A stretch of DNA of 45,367 nt from Ardenticatenaceae bacterium (GCA_020634245.1 JACKCC010000031.1:1-45367); one strand, 5' to 3'; counted from the stretch's first letter, positions 8,136 to 17,205 are shown. Notes: a model not told the origin generated them from the letters alone. A program made the numbers and translations.

Positions 8136-9064
8136 GGTAAAACTCCTTTTTCAAATAAGTTATCAACTTCAGCCCGTGCGGGCATCCCCGGCTGGGCGCC
8201 TTGTTTAGTTACGGCCAATGCGCCAACCGCATTGGCAAATCGCACCGCTTCAACCAATGACCTCCCTTCGCCCAACCCCATCGCCAAACCGGCCACAAAA
8301 GCATCACCAGCGGCTGTCGTATCAACAACTGTCACCGGATAGGGGGCCACTTCGGAAAATTGGCCGGTCGCGCCGTCCAAAACCAGCGCGCCGCGGCTGC
8401 CCAGCGTCAAAACAACATGGCTGACACCCAAATTGAGCAGTTCTTGCGCCGCTAATCGGGCCTCATGGCTGGTGTCGACGGGCATATCGGTTAGCTGCGC
8501 CGTTTCCGGCTCATTGGGCACGAGCACATCGACGCCGGCCAAAATGTGGGCCGGCAGCTTTTGCGCCGGCGCCGGATTGAGGATGACTTTTGTGCCCGAT
8601 TGGTTGGCCAGGGCAACGGCCGTTTCAATTGTTTCCAGCGGTGTTTCCAATGGCATCACCAACAGGTCTACATGCGGCAAAGCGGCCCAGGCCACCCGTA
8701 CATAGTCAGCCGTCAGCTTATAGTTGGCTCCGGAGGCAACGGCGATGTTGTTTTGCCCGGCCGCATCGACGCAAATCATAGCAATACCGGAAGCGGCCGT
8801 TTCGTCGCGGCCTACGTGAGTCACATCAATACCTTCCCGCCGAGCATTGGCCAAGAGCTGCTCACCAAACGCATCGTTGCCCACCCGGCCAATCAACGAC
8901 ACCTGCGCTCCCAGCCGAGCTGCGGCCACGGCCTGATTGGCCCCCTTGCCGCCGGGAATCGTGGCGAAATTGTCACCCAGTACGGTTTCACCTGGCGCTG
9001 GAATCGTTGGCACCTGCACCACCAGGTCCATGTTCAAACTGCCAACAACAACGATATGCGGCAT
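8132..9064 (-). CDS. rbsK: Ribokinase (PfkB family)
   Basis: About 310 residues, with the PfkB signatures in place: GGKGAN at residues 38-43 in the substrate-binding region, NPAPA in the middle, and DTTAAGDAF near residue 250 as the ATP/catalytic-base motif. All are in the form typical of ribokinase. It phosphorylates D-ribose or a close pentose at O5. I chose the ATG at 9064 because GGAGGT lies immediately upstream; a TTG twelve bases earlier is in frame. It lies between RbsD and the isomerase gene, overlapping the latter by four bases. A ribokinase together with RbsD argues that ribose or a furanose-forming pentose is one substrate of the operon. Confidence 0.93.
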   Translation of the reverse strand: MPHIVVVGSLNMDLVVQVPTIPAPGETVLGDNFATIPGGKGANQAVAAARLGAQVSLIGRVGNDAFGEQLLANARREGIDVTHVGRDETAASGIAMICVDAAGQNNIAVASGANYKLTADYVRVAWAALPHVDLLVMPLETPLETIETAVALANQSGTKVILNPAPAQKLPAHILAGVDVLVPNEPETAQLTDMPVDTSHEARLAAQELLNLGVSHVVLTLGSRGALVLDGATGQFSEVAPYPVTVVDTTAAGDAFVAGLAMGLGEGRSLVEAVRFANAVGALAVTKQGAQPGMPARAEVDNLFEKGVLP

Positions 9065-9084
9065 GGCTACCTCCAAAGATGTGG

Positions 9085-9172
9085 GTCAGTTTGTTAGTTG
9101 GGTTGTTGGTTAGTTGGTTAGTGACCACCCCACCAACTAACCATCCAACCAACCAACCATCCAACTAATCAC
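9085..9172. repeat. TTGGTTAGTTGG-type hairpin repeat
   Basis: Degenerate GTTGGTTAGT units on the left face CCAACTAACCATCC units on the right, forming a long imperfect hairpin between rbsK and rbsD. It is the same repeat type as at 6668-6726. Its right end runs into the last codons of rbsD. Confidence 0.65.
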
Positions 9173-9575
9173 CCAGATCAAACCCCCACGCCCCGGCCAC
9201 TAAAATGACGTTGGCGTAAGGGGTAAACTCTCCCGTGCGGATGATGGCTTTGGTAACGGCCGTTTCCCGCTTAAATTCCACGTGGGGTATCGCCTCAATC
9301 GGCACGTTACCTAACAACTCAGTCAGCGCTGCATACATTTGCGGACTGACCGTCTTCATTTCCTCAGCCACAATCGCCTTCTCCACAAACATCTCCGACA
9401 AAACCACCCGCAGCGTCTCCAAAAACGAGGGCACACCAGTCGTTAAAGCCAGATCAATGCGCTGTGTCGTTGCCGGAATCGGCAAACCGGCATCGGCAAT
9501 GGCAATCGTATCCGTGTGACCTAACCCGCTGATGACGGCAGCGATTGGTTGATTAATCACGCCAACTTTTTTCAT
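9165..9575 (-). CDS. rbsD: D-ribose pyranase RbsD/FucU family
   Basis: This 136-residue protein aligns closely with E. coli RbsD as I recall it. SGLGHTDTIAIADAGLPIP carries the catalytic histidine at position 20; RIDLALT, GVPSF, EEMK and the C-terminal GEFTPYANVIL follow. It speeds interconversion of the pyranose and furanose forms of ribose so that ribokinase receives the right anomer. The ATG at 9575 is preceded by AAGGA and overlaps the redoxin stop by four bases. Its presence beside RbsK and an RbsABC-type importer supports import of a free pentose. Confidence 0.95.
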   Translation of the reverse strand: MKKVGVINQPIAAVISGLGHTDTIAIADAGLPIPATTQRIDLALTTGVPSFLETLRVVLSEMFVEKAIVAEEMKTVSPQMYAALTELLGNVPIEAIPHVEFKRETAVTKAIIRTGEFTPYANVILVAGAWGFDLGD

Positions 9576-10132
9576 GATTCCTTCCACTTGATATTGCAGC
9601 CGAGAGACGGCCGTTGTTCTTCCGAAACCGGCTGGCCAGACAAAACAGCATCCAGCGCCGCTCGCAAATCCTCGCCTGTTACCGGCACGTCATTGCGCGG
9701 CCGCGAACCATCCATTTGACCTCGATAAACCAGCTTCACATCACCATCAAAAACATAAAAATCAGGCGTACATGCCGCCTGATACGCTTTCGCCACCAAC
9801 TGATCCTCATCATACAAATAAGGGAATGAATAACCCAATTCGGCGGCAACATCTTTCATCTTCTCCGGCGCATCTTCCGGATAAGACTCCACATCGTTAG
9901 AACTAATGGCCACAAAAGCCACCCCACGCGGCTGATAATCATTGACCAATTTGACCAATCCATTATTGACATGCTTGACATAAGGGCAATGATTGCAAAT
10001 AAACATGATCATCGTTGCTTTCTCCGATTGCAGCGATGTCAGGCTTAATTGTTCGCCAGATACCACGTCTAGCAGTTCAAATTCTGGGGCAATCGTCCCC
10101 AATGGCAGCATGTTGGAGGGTACAGCAGCCAT
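9572..10132 (-). CDS. Thioredoxin-like redoxin (AhpC/TSA family)
   Basis: This 186-residue thioredoxin-fold protein begins LGTIAPEFELLDVVSGEQL. The redox site region reads MFICNHCPYVKH, giving a C-x-x-C pair (CNHC), and a later segment is TPDFYVFDGD with the usual cis-proline. The start at 10132 has AAGGAG eight bases upstream. The family includes peroxiredoxin-like and resA-like proteins; no signal peptide is seen, so it is probably cytosolic. It sits between the sugar-binding protein and rbsD and overlaps rbsD by four bases. A redox protein inside a pentose operon is unexpected; reduction of an oxygen-sensitive enzyme or detoxification of a reactive aldehyde are guesses only. Confidence 0.87.
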   Translation of the reverse strand: MAAVPSNMLPLGTIAPEFELLDVVSGEQLSLTSLQSEKATMIMFICNHCPYVKHVNNGLVKLVNDYQPRGVAFVAISSNDVESYPEDAPEKMKDVAAELGYSFPYLYDEDQLVAKAYQAACTPDFYVFDGDVKLVYRGQMDGSRPRNDVPVTGEDLRAALDAVLSGQPVSEEQRPSLGCNIKWKES

Positions 10133-10149
10133 CCTAAAACTCCTTTGTA

Positions 10150-10242
10150 AATCGAATTGGCAATTCGATTCACGAATTACCAATTCGCGCCACGATGATA
10201 GAAGCCCGACATCTTATTGATTCATTCAAAGGAATGTCGGGC
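10150..10242. terminator. Two hairpins after the sugar-binding protein gene
   Basis: Arms AATCGAATT and AATTCGATT (10150-10158 / 10162-10170) form a tight hairpin, and GCCCGACAT/ATGTCGGGC (10204-10212 / 10234-10242) forms a second with a 21-base loop. They lie between the binding protein gene and the redoxin gene on the minus strand. They may partly terminate or stabilise the mRNA so that the binding protein is made in excess, as is usual for ABC importers. Confidence 0.55.
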
Positions 10243-10279
10243 CTCTACAAATTATACACTTACTGCAACATTACTGGCC

Positions 10280-12223
10280 TTACGGACAACTGGTTTTGCC
10301 ATTAGGGGCAAACAGTGTGTACTGGCAGGCATTTTCGGGGGTGAGCAGGACCATATCGATGGACTGCTTTTCCGGCTTGCCAGTGCTGCCCGTACGGATG
10401 TATTCGTCAGCCTGGATGGCCGCCTGGATGGCCATCTCGGCCACAGGCTGGAGGGCACCGGCATCAATCTTGCCGGCGAGGATGGATTCATTGACATCAT
10501 CAGAGCCGTCGAAACCGACCACGATGACATCACTCATGCCAGCAGCATCCAATGCCGCCTGAGCACCCAGCGCCATCGTGTCGTTACCACAAATCACACC
10601 TTTGACATCGGGGTTGGCCTGGAGCAGACTTTCCATTACATCGAACGCTTCTGTCTGGCTCCAGTTGGCCGTTTGCTGTGCCACCATTTCCATGCCCGAC
10701 AAAGCGTCGAGCACGTCATGGTAACCCTGCGAACGGACGTGAGCATTGGTGTCAGTGTCACGACCGGTCAATTCGATGTACGTCCCTTCTTCACCCATCA
10801 GCCGGGCAAATTCTTCGGCCAGGATGGTCGCGCCCTGGTAGTTGTTGGAGACGATCTGGGAAACTGCCACGCCTTCCTGGTTGATCTCGCGATCTACGAG
10901 GAAGGAGGGAATACCGGCATCTTTGGCTTTTTGCACGGCCGCAATGCTGGCATCAGCACCGGCGTTATCCAGAATGATCGCCGCAGCGCCTTGAGCAATA
11001 CAGCTCTCGAACAGTTCCAATTGCTTGTTGGCGTCATCGTCATGGACGAGTTTCAAGGTCTGGTAACCGAGTTCTTCGGCTTTTGCTGCGGCGATTTCCT
11101 GCATTGTGCCAAAGAAGGGGTTCTCTACCCCGGGTACAATCACGCAAATCAACCCGCCGCCTTCCGCTGCGGTGGGTGCTGCGACTACACACGACTCCGT
11201 AGAACCGGTGGGAGCAAAGCTTTTGTACTGGCAGGCATTTTCGGGGGTGAGCAGGACCATATCGATGGACTGCTTTTCCGGCTTGCCAGTGCTGCCCGTA
11301 CGGATGTATTCGTCAGCCTGGATGGCCGCCTGGATGGCCATCTCGGCCACAGGCTGGAGGGCACCGGCATCAATCTTGCCGGCGAGGATGGATTCATTGA
11401 CATCATCAGAGCCGTCGAAACCGACCACGATGACATCACTCATGCCAGCAGCATCCAATGCCGCCTGAGCACCCAGCGCCATCGTGTCGTTACCACAAAT
11501 CACACCTTTGACATCGGGGTTGGCCTGGAGCAGACTTTCCATTACATCGAACGCTTCTGTCTGGCTCCAGTTGGCCGTTTGCTGTGCCACCATTTCCATG
11601 CCCGACAAAGCGTCGAGCACGTCATGGTAACCCTGCGAACGGACGTGAGCATTGGTGTCAGTGTCACGACCGGTCAATTCGATGTACGTCCCTTCTTCAC
11701 CCATCAGCCGGGCAAATTCTTCGGCCAGGATGGTCGCGCCCTGGTAGTTGTTGGAGACGATCTGGGAAACTGCCACGCCTTCCTGGTTGATCTCGCGATC
11801 TACGAGGAAGGAGGGAATACCGGCATCTTTGGCTTTTTGCACGGCCGCAATGCTGGCATCAGCACCGGCGTTATCCAGAATGATCGCCGCAGCGCCTTGA
11901 GCAATACAGCTCTCGAACAGTTCCAATTGCTTGTTGGCGTCATCGTCATGGACGAGTTTCAAGGTCTGGTAACCGAGTTCTTCGGCTTTTGCTGCGGCGA
12001 TTTCCTGCATTGTGCCAAAGAAGGGGTTCTCTACCCCGGGTACAATCACGCAAATCAACCCGCCGCCTTCCGCTGCGGTGGGTGCTGCCTCTTCCACAGC
12101 AGCAGGTACCGTCGCTTCTTCGGCGGCAGGTGCTTCTTCGGTTGGGGCTGACTGGCAAGCACCGAGTAACATTCCTAAAATCGCGAGCAGGCTTAATAAA
12201 ATTATAAACTTTTTGGTGGACAT
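10280..12223 (-). CDS. rbsB: RbsB-type sugar-binding lipoprotein, fused tandem duplicate
   Basis: A 647-residue lipoprotein made of two complete Peripla_BP_4 (ribose-binding type) domains in one frame. The signal peptide ends in the lipobox LLGAC with Cys23, followed by a short Ala/Glu/Pro linker. Each unit starts LICVIVPGVENPFFGTMQEI and contains ILDNAGAD, CGNDTMALGAQAAL and IVVGFDGSDD. The two units look identical in amino acids and nucleotides (repeats at 11224-12088 and 10318-11182). Family members normally have one such domain of about 300 residues. The ATG at 12223 follows GGAGAAG. It would deliver a pentose-like sugar to RbsC/RbsA. The duplication is either very recent, kept identical by gene conversion, or an assembly error. 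Confidence 0.9.
   Translation of the reverse strand: MSTKKFIILLSLLAILGMLLGACQSAPTEEAPAAEEATVPAAVEEAAPTAAEGGGLICVIVPGVENPFFGTMQEIAAAKAEELGYQTLKLVHDDDANKQLELFESCIAQGAAAIILDNAGADASIAAVQKAKDAGIPSFLVDREINQEGVAVSQIVSNNYQGATILAEEFARLMGEEGTYIELTGRDTDTNAHVRSQGYHDVLDALSGMEMVAQQTANWSQTEAFDVMESLLQANPDVKGVICGNDTMALGAQAALDAAGMSDVIVVGFDGSDDVNESILAGKIDAGALQPVAEMAIQAAIQADEYIRTGSTGKPEKQSIDMVLLTPENACQYKSFAPTGSTESCVVAAPTAAEGGGLICVIVPGVENPFFGTMQEIAAAKAEELGYQTLKLVHDDDANKQLELFESCIAQGAAAIILDNAGADASIAAVQKAKDAGIPSFLVDREINQEGVAVSQIVSNNYQGATILAEEFARLMGEEGTYIELTGRDTDTNAHVRSQGYHDVLDALSGMEMVAQQTANWSQTEAFDVMESLLQANPDVKGVICGNDTMALGAQAALDAAGMSDVIVVGFDGSDDVNESILAGKIDAGALQPVAEMAIQAAIQADEYIRTGSTGKPEKQSIDMVLLTPENACQYTLFAPNGKTSCP
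10318..11182. repeat. Copy A of an 865-bp perfect tandem repeat
   Basis: This segment matches 11224-12088 at every base I compared, with an offset of exactly 906 bases (302 codons). It encodes the second binding domain of the duplicated RbsB-type protein. A 41-base unique spacer (11183-11223) separates the two copies, and the sequences outside the copies differ. Confidence 0.9.
11224..12088. repeat. Copy B of the 865-bp perfect tandem repeat
   Basis: Partner of 10318-11182, encoding the first binding domain after the lipoprotein signal. The sequence leaving the copy on the left encodes FAPTGSTESCV, whereas the true C-terminus of the gene reads FAPNGKTSCP. The end regions are therefore homologous but diverged while the bodies are identical. 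Confidence 0.9.
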
Positions 12224-12344
12224 TTTCTTCTCCTTAATATTAGGTGAGTAGACATTTAAACAAACTTGGAATTTCAAATTTTTACATGCTTATTCGATAT
12301 AAACTCCTTTCCCAGAGCAGCACCCCAGGTATTTTCGATTACGT

Positions 12345-13427
12345 TCATTGAATCTCTTGTTGTTTTTGAAGCGCAATGCGTTCTTGCATGCGAGCCTGAA
12401 CCTGGTCGATGATGACAGCAAATACGATGACGGCGCCTTTGATTACATTCTGCCAGAAAGAGGAAACTCCCATCATCACCATGCCATCGTTCAATACACC
12501 GATGACAAATGCGCCAATTAAGGTTCCACCGATACTGCCACGGCCACCGGCCAGGGATGTGCCTCCCAGCACAACGGCGGCAATAGCGTTCAATTCAAAG
12601 GTGTCTCCTGTGAGTGGGTGTGCGGCCACTAACTGTGAAGCGATGATTAAACCAACTAATGCCGAACAGAATCCGCTGATGCTGTAGACAATGATTTTGG
12701 TACGGGCGACGCGCACACCTGAAAGTTCTGCAGCACGTTCGTTCCCGCCAATTGCGTACACGTGGCGACCAAAGGGCGTGCGTTTGGTTATGATGTGAGC
12801 CACAAGCGCGAGGATGACCATGAGCCAGATGGAATAGTTGACTCCCAAAAAGTTGCCTGCCCCCAGAATCCCGAATCCGGTATTGCCATACTCGGGACGG
12901 CCGATGAGGTTAGGAAAGGTGTAGCCGTTGTTTCGCAAGCCAGCGATGCCACGTGCCACGTACAACATTCCCAGGGTGGCAATAAATGGGGCAACATTAA
13001 AACGCGTGATGATATAACCGCTGATGGCTCCCGCCAGGGTTCCCAGGACAAGTGAGATTAACAAAATCGTCCAGGTATGCGGGTAAATGATGATGCCAAA
13101 TCGGGGCAGGATGATGCCTTCGTTGATTAGCCCGCCCGCGATCATGGCGACCATGCCCACGATTGAACCGACGGACAAATCAATGCCTGCTGTCAGGATG
13201 ACAAAGGTCATGCCAATGGCTAACAGCGCGTTGATTGCCACGTGCTTGGACATAATGACGAGGTTGGCTGCGGTCAGAAATTGCGGCGCCAGGGATGCGA
13301 AAACGGCCGTTACCAGAATCAGCGCAATAAAAGCCCGACCGCGTAACAGAAATTGCTGTACATCGGTTTTGGTAATGCTGCGCTTCTTTTTGTCCTGTGC
13401 GAGTTTCGTGTTCATTTCATGATCCAT
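12345..13427 (-). CDS. rbsC: Ribose-type ABC transporter permease
   Basis: About 360 residues with multiple hydrophobic helices and the RbsC-type core: NALLAIGMTFVILTAGIDLS, VGSIVG, FIATLGMLYVARG and the late loop VLGGTSLAGGRGSIGGT. It forms the membrane channel with RbsA and the duplicated binding protein. The ATG at 13427 is chosen because GGAGG lies eight bases upstream and gives MDHEMNTK; it overlaps the RbsA stop region by 11 bases. The hydrophilic first 40 residues with a Lys-rich stretch precede the first helix, as in many Chloroflexota homologues. The 120 bases between this gene and the binding protein gene hold no other feature. Confidence 0.94.
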   Translation of the reverse strand: MDHEMNTKLAQDKKKRSITKTDVQQFLLRGRAFIALILVTAVFASLAPQFLTAANLVIMSKHVAINALLAIGMTFVILTAGIDLSVGSIVGMVAMIAGGLINEGIILPRFGIIIYPHTWTILLISLVLGTLAGAISGYIITRFNVAPFIATLGMLYVARGIAGLRNNGYTFPNLIGRPEYGNTGFGILGAGNFLGVNYSIWLMVILALVAHIITKRTPFGRHVYAIGGNERAAELSGVRVARTKIIVYSISGFCSALVGLIIASQLVAAHPLTGDTFELNAIAAVVLGGTSLAGGRGSIGGTLIGAFVIGVLNDGMVMMGVSSFWQNVIKGAVIVFAVIIDQVQARMQERIALQKQQEIQ

Positions 13428-15000
13428 GTTGATTGCCTCCGTTTGATGGGCCGTGACCAATAGCTGAAGCAGCAACCAGTTTTTCTTCAGTGGCCTCTTG
13501 ATGCGTAAATTCCCCTGTTATTTTTCCCTTCGACATGACCAAAATGCGGTCAGACATTGCCAATACTTCCTTCAACTCAGACGAGACAAAAATCACGCCG
13601 TATGCCTGTTCTGCCAGTTGATTGATGATTTCGGAAATTTCTGATTTCGCACCAACGTCGATCCCGCGCGTTGGTTCATCCAGCAGCAAAACTTTGGGGT
13701 GAGTCAGCAGCCCTTTGGCCACCACCACCTTTTGCTGATTGCCCCCGCTGAGGGCAGTAATTGGTTGTTGTGAACTCGCTACACGGATGGATAAATCGCC
13801 GATTTGCGAATTAGTGGCTGATTTTTCCTGCGAAGGGGCGAGGAAAACTCCCTTGAGATATTTTTGCAGACTGGCAAGCAGCATATTATCCATTACCGAG
13901 AGCGTGGGCACGATGCCGTCCCGTTGGCGGTCTTCGGGAACGAGTACAAATCCGGACCGGATGCGCCCGGAAATAGTTTTTGTTGTGATTGGTTCTCCAT
14001 CTAACCAGATGTTCCCGGTTGCCTGCGGACGCGCCCCGGTCAGGCACTCCACCAGATCGGAGCGACCAGCCCCCATCAGCCCGTAAAGGCCCAACACCTC
14101 TCCCTGGCGCAGTTCAAAAGAAACGTGGTCAAGTAGATACCCGCCGCCAGCACGCGGCAGGGTCAGATTTTCCGCTTTGAGAAGTACGTCCCCCAGCTCA
14201 CGTTCTTGACGAGTGAACAAAGTGGCAGGGTTACGTCCCACCATTTTCTCAATCATCCAGGTAACATTTACGTTTTTGATTTCCGCTTCGGCGACTTTGC
14301 GCCCATCCCGCAAGATGGTGACATAGTCGCCGATTTGCAGCAGTTCTTCCAGCTTGTGCGAAATGTAGATAATGGCGACCCCACGAGATTTGAGATCGCG
14401 GATGACCCGAAATAATACTTCCACTTCGGCGGCGCTTAGCGCGGAGGTTGGTTCATCCATGATCAAGATGCGCACGTCATGTGACAGCGCCTTGGCAATC
14501 TCGACGATCTGCTGTTCGCCAATACGCAGATCACTGACAAGCTCATCCGGATCGATTTTTTGTTCGAGTTTTTTTAGCAGTTCACCGGCGCGTTTTTTCT
14601 GGGTTCTCCGTGAGATCAGGCCATCCTTGCGGGTCTCTTCGCGGGCCAGGAAAATGTTGTCCACAACACTCAGGTTGTCGCACAGATTTAATTCCTGAAA
14701 AACCATGCCAATGCCTAAGTGAGTGGCTTCGAGTGGGGATCGCGGCTGGATTTCGCTGCCATCGAGCAGGATTTTGCCGCGGGTAGGCATCTGAACCCCG
14801 GCCAAAATCTTCATCAGCGTCGATTTGCCCGCACCGTTTTCGCCAATGAGGACATTGACTTTGCCTTTACGAACGTTGAACGAGACGTCATCCAGTGCTA
14901 CCGTCCCGGGATAAATCTGGGTGATGTTTTGGGTGGATAGGATGATGTCTTCGGCAACGGCCGTTTCACCATCAAGTGTGGGGGTTAGATCGGACATCAT
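13417..15000 (-). CDS. rbsA: Ribose-type ABC transporter ATP-binding protein
   Basis: This 527-residue protein has two fused ABC ATPase halves, the RbsA arrangement. The first half has a full Walker A (GENGAGKST), a degenerate signature region (LRIGEQQIVEIAKAL) and Walker B (ILIMDEPTSAL). The second half has the altered Walker A GLMGAGRSD that is normal for this family, the signature LSGGNQQKVVVAKGL and Walker B LLLDEPTRGID. It energises import by the neighbouring RbsC. The ATG has GGGAGA six bases upstream and lies two bases after the DUF2291 stop, so the genes are cotranscribed. Confidence 0.96.
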   Translation of the reverse strand: MMSDLTPTLDGETAVAEDIILSTQNITQIYPGTVALDDVSFNVRKGKVNVLIGENGAGKSTLMKILAGVQMPTRGKILLDGSEIQPRSPLEATHLGIGMVFQELNLCDNLSVVDNIFLAREETRKDGLISRRTQKKRAGELLKKLEQKIDPDELVSDLRIGEQQIVEIAKALSHDVRILIMDEPTSALSAAEVEVLFRVIRDLKSRGVAIIYISHKLEELLQIGDYVTILRDGRKVAEAEIKNVNVTWMIEKMVGRNPATLFTRQERELGDVLLKAENLTLPRAGGGYLLDHVSFELRQGEVLGLYGLMGAGRSDLVECLTGARPQATGNIWLDGEPITTKTISGRIRSGFVLVPEDRQRDGIVPTLSVMDNMLLASLQKYLKGVFLAPSQEKSATNSQIGDLSIRVASSQQPITALSGGNQQKVVVAKGLLTHPKVLLLDEPTRGIDVGAKSEISEIINQLAEQAYGVIFVSSELKEVLAMSDRILVMSKGKITGEFTHQEATEEKLVAASAIGHGPSNGGNQHGS

Positions 15001-15002
15001 CG

Positions 15003-15704
15003 TTAATCTCCCAGTTCAAATTCAACCGGCACGATGTTAATGGCGCTGATATCAATTTGAAGCAGATTGAACGTGCGGATGGTGAACGCGCCCTTAAACG
15101 AAACAGTCTTGCCGACCAGGTTCTCCCTATCAATGCCGCCCAGCACAGTAGTGAGAATACGTTTATTGATTTCGGTTGACGCTTTTCCGTACTCCGTTTG
15201 CTCTTTGAAATCGCCAAATGAGATGAAACCAACCGCGTCACGCACTGAAGTATTGTCACTGGGGATCCGGGTACCAATATAGAGCTGCACTTTGATTGGA
15301 CCATCATAGCCGTCGAGCATCACATCTGCTGTACCCAGGCTGGATTCGGCATTGACGCTTACGATTTTGCCGCTGCCTTTCACCATGTAAACGTGTGCCT
15401 CGCCATCGGTGATCAATCCATATTGGTTGGCAATAGCAATCAATTCCTCTTTGGGAGCTGTCCCTCCAGCATTCGGCTCCATTTCAGAGAGAATTTTAGA
15501 GAGTTCTACAGCGTCATCATCGAAAGCCGGCATAAGCCGCGAGTCCCAAATCTCATCCACATAGGCAACAGGATCAAACGCTTCGCTTTGAACCGTCTCT
15601 TCGGCTTCCTCAATAGTGACGACGGTAAAACCATAGCGTCCCACAAGAACTAGCAATACAACTATTGCACCTGTAATGATGATTGAGGGCGTTTTTAGTT
15701 TCAT
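15003..15704 (-). CDS. DUF2291-family membrane-anchored protein
   Basis: This 233-residue protein has one N-terminal hydrophobic segment (IIITGAIVVLLVLVG, residues about 8-22) and a soluble outer domain, as in the DUF2291 family of predicted periplasmic proteins. Motifs include FDPVAYVDEIWDSRLMPAF near the start and GKTVSFKGAFTI near the end. There is no lipobox cysteine, so it is probably anchored by the uncleaved helix. Family members typically sit in RbsABC-type sugar operons, as here directly before rbsA, but their function is not established; an accessory role in binding-protein docking is a guess. Start supported by AAGGA inside the last codons of the kinase gene. Confidence 0.85.
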   Translation of the reverse strand: MKLKTPSIIITGAIVVLLVLVGRYGFTVVTIEEAEETVQSEAFDPVAYVDEIWDSRLMPAFDDDAVELSKILSEMEPNAGGTAPKEELIAIANQYGLITDGEAHVYMVKGSGKIVSVNAESSLGTADVMLDGYDGPIKVQLYIGTRIPSDNTSVRDAVGFISFGDFKEQTEYGKASTEINKRILTTVLGGIDRENLVGKTVSFKGAFTIRTFNLLQIDISAINIVPVEFELGD

Positions 15705-15708
15705 GAAT

Positions 15709-17205
15709 TTATCCTTGTTTGGGTTGATACAAAACCTGTTGTACGGCCGTTTGCCAGCCTGTATACAGTTTTTCAGCAGCAGCAGATGGCATCACCGGTA
15801 AAAAATCATTCGTTTCACGGGGCAGCCGGACTATATCGTTGAGATCGGCGTAGACACCCGTGCCAATCAATCCGGCCAGCACCGCACCTAACGCTGATAG
15901 CTCCGGCAGACGAGAAGCGCGCATCGTCAAATGGGTCAAATCGGCCACAAACTGCATCAAAAAGCGGTTGTTGACGGCGCCGCCGTCGGCGTGGACGGTT
16001 TGCAAATCAACGGCCGCTTCCTTTGCCATGAGCGCCAAGACATCGTTAATTCGGAAAGCAATCCCTTCCAGCGCGGCCCGCACCACGTGATTTTTACTGC
16101 TGGCCGGTGATAAGCCGACGACAGCAGCGCGGGCATCGGACCGCCAGTAAGGAGCGCCCAATCCAACAAAGGCGGGAACCAAATAGACACCGCCATTATC
16201 GGGCACGGCCGTTGCCAATGCTTCTGTCTCGTCCACCGATTCGATCAGCTTCAACTGGTCGCGCAGCCAGGTAATCGTGGCTCCGGTGAAGTTGGTGATA
16301 CCCTCGAAGGCGTAAACCGGCTGCCCGCCAATGACCCAGGCTACGGCCGTGACAATCCCCTTATCCGAATACGCCACTTTATTGCCGATGTTCAGCAGCA
16401 CCGAGGAGCCGGTACCGAACGTGACTTTGGCGCTGCCTGGCGCAAAACAGCGCTGGGCAAACAGCGCCGCCTGCGAATCGCCCATGACGCCAACGATGGG
16501 TAACGGCCGTTGCAGCAGCCCACCCATATCCGTCTCACCAAACCGGGCATCGCTGTCGCGCACTTCCGGCAAAGTAGATAGGGGAACGCCGAACAATTGG
16601 CATAACTCCGCATCCCAGGCCAGTGTGTTGATGTCGAACAGCAGGGTACGAGACGCATTGGTCTGATCGGTGGCAAAGGAACGGCCGTTCGTCAGCCGGT
16701 AAATCAAATAGGCGTCAATCGTACCCACCAACGCCTCGCCATTGTCCAACTTTTGGGCAATATCGGGCCGATTTCGTCGCAGCCAGGTCAGCTTAGAAGC
16801 CGGGAAATAAGTGTCGATTTTCAGCCCGGTTTTGGCCTGCACAAGCCCGCCATAACCCGCCGCTTCCAGTTCGGCGCAAATCGCTTCACCGCGACGGCAC
16901 TGCCAGACAATCGCATTGTGCAGCGGTTCACCCGTCGTCTTGTCAAAAACGACGATCGTCTCCCGCTGATTAGTAATGCTTAAACACAACAGGCTGTCTT
17001 GCCTTTCCTTGTTGCGTTCCAACAAGGTGGCGACAGCCTGTAACGTATTCCGATAGATTTCCGCAGCATCATGTTCCACCCAGCCCGGCTGCGGATAAAT
17101 TTGCTGGTGGGAAACGGCCGTTTTGTCCAATAACTCCCCCGTTTCCGTAAACAACAGCGCCTTCGTTGCCGAGGTGGATTGGTCAATTCCTAAAATCACG
17201 CTCAT
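15709..17205 (-). CDS. FGGY-family carbohydrate kinase
   Basis: This 498-residue kinase has the glycerol-kinase-like branch of the FGGY pattern: LGIDQSTSATKALLF at the phosphate loop, YPQPGWVEHD, TNQRETIVV, NAIVWQCRR, TDQTNASRTLLFD, and the C-terminal signature region with HADGGAVNNRFLMQF. It phosphorylates a polyol or ketose with ATP. The start has GGGGA well placed. It lies directly between the split transketolase and DUF2291. In D-apiose catabolism by the transketolase route, the ketose D-apulose is phosphorylated by an FGGY kinase next to a two-subunit transketolase, which is the same arrangement. Glycerol, erythritol or xylulose kinase activity cannot be excluded from sequence. Confidence 0.9.
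   Translation of the reverse strand: MSVILGIDQSTSATKALLFTETGELLDKTAVSHQQIYPQPGWVEHDAAEIYRNTLQAVATLLERNKERQDSLLCLSITNQRETIVVFDKTTGEPLHNAIVWQCRRGEAICAELEAAGYGGLVQAKTGLKIDTYFPASKLTWLRRNRPDIAQKLDNGEALVGTIDAYLIYRLTNGRSFATDQTNASRTLLFDINTLAWDAELCQLFGVPLSTLPEVRDSDARFGETDMGGLLQRPLPIVGVMGDSQAALFAQRCFAPGSAKVTFGTGSSVLLNIGNKVAYSDKGIVTAVAWVIGGQPVYAFEGITNFTGATITWLRDQLKLIESVDETEALATAVPDNGGVYLVPAFVGLGAPYWRSDARAAVVGLSPASSKNHVVRAALEGIAFRINDVLALMAKEAAVDLQTVHADGGAVNNRFLMQFVADLTHLTMRASRLPELSALGAVLAGLIGTGVYADLNDIVRLPRETNDFLPVMPSAAAEKLYTGWQTAVQQVLYQPKQG

Noticed and set aside
10217..12151. A 644-codon open frame on the plus strand opposite the duplicated rbsB
   Set aside because: It is a shadow of the binding protein gene: it mirrors the repeat, lacks recognisable domains, and the minus frame has a lipobox, ribosome-binding site and clear RbsB motifs.
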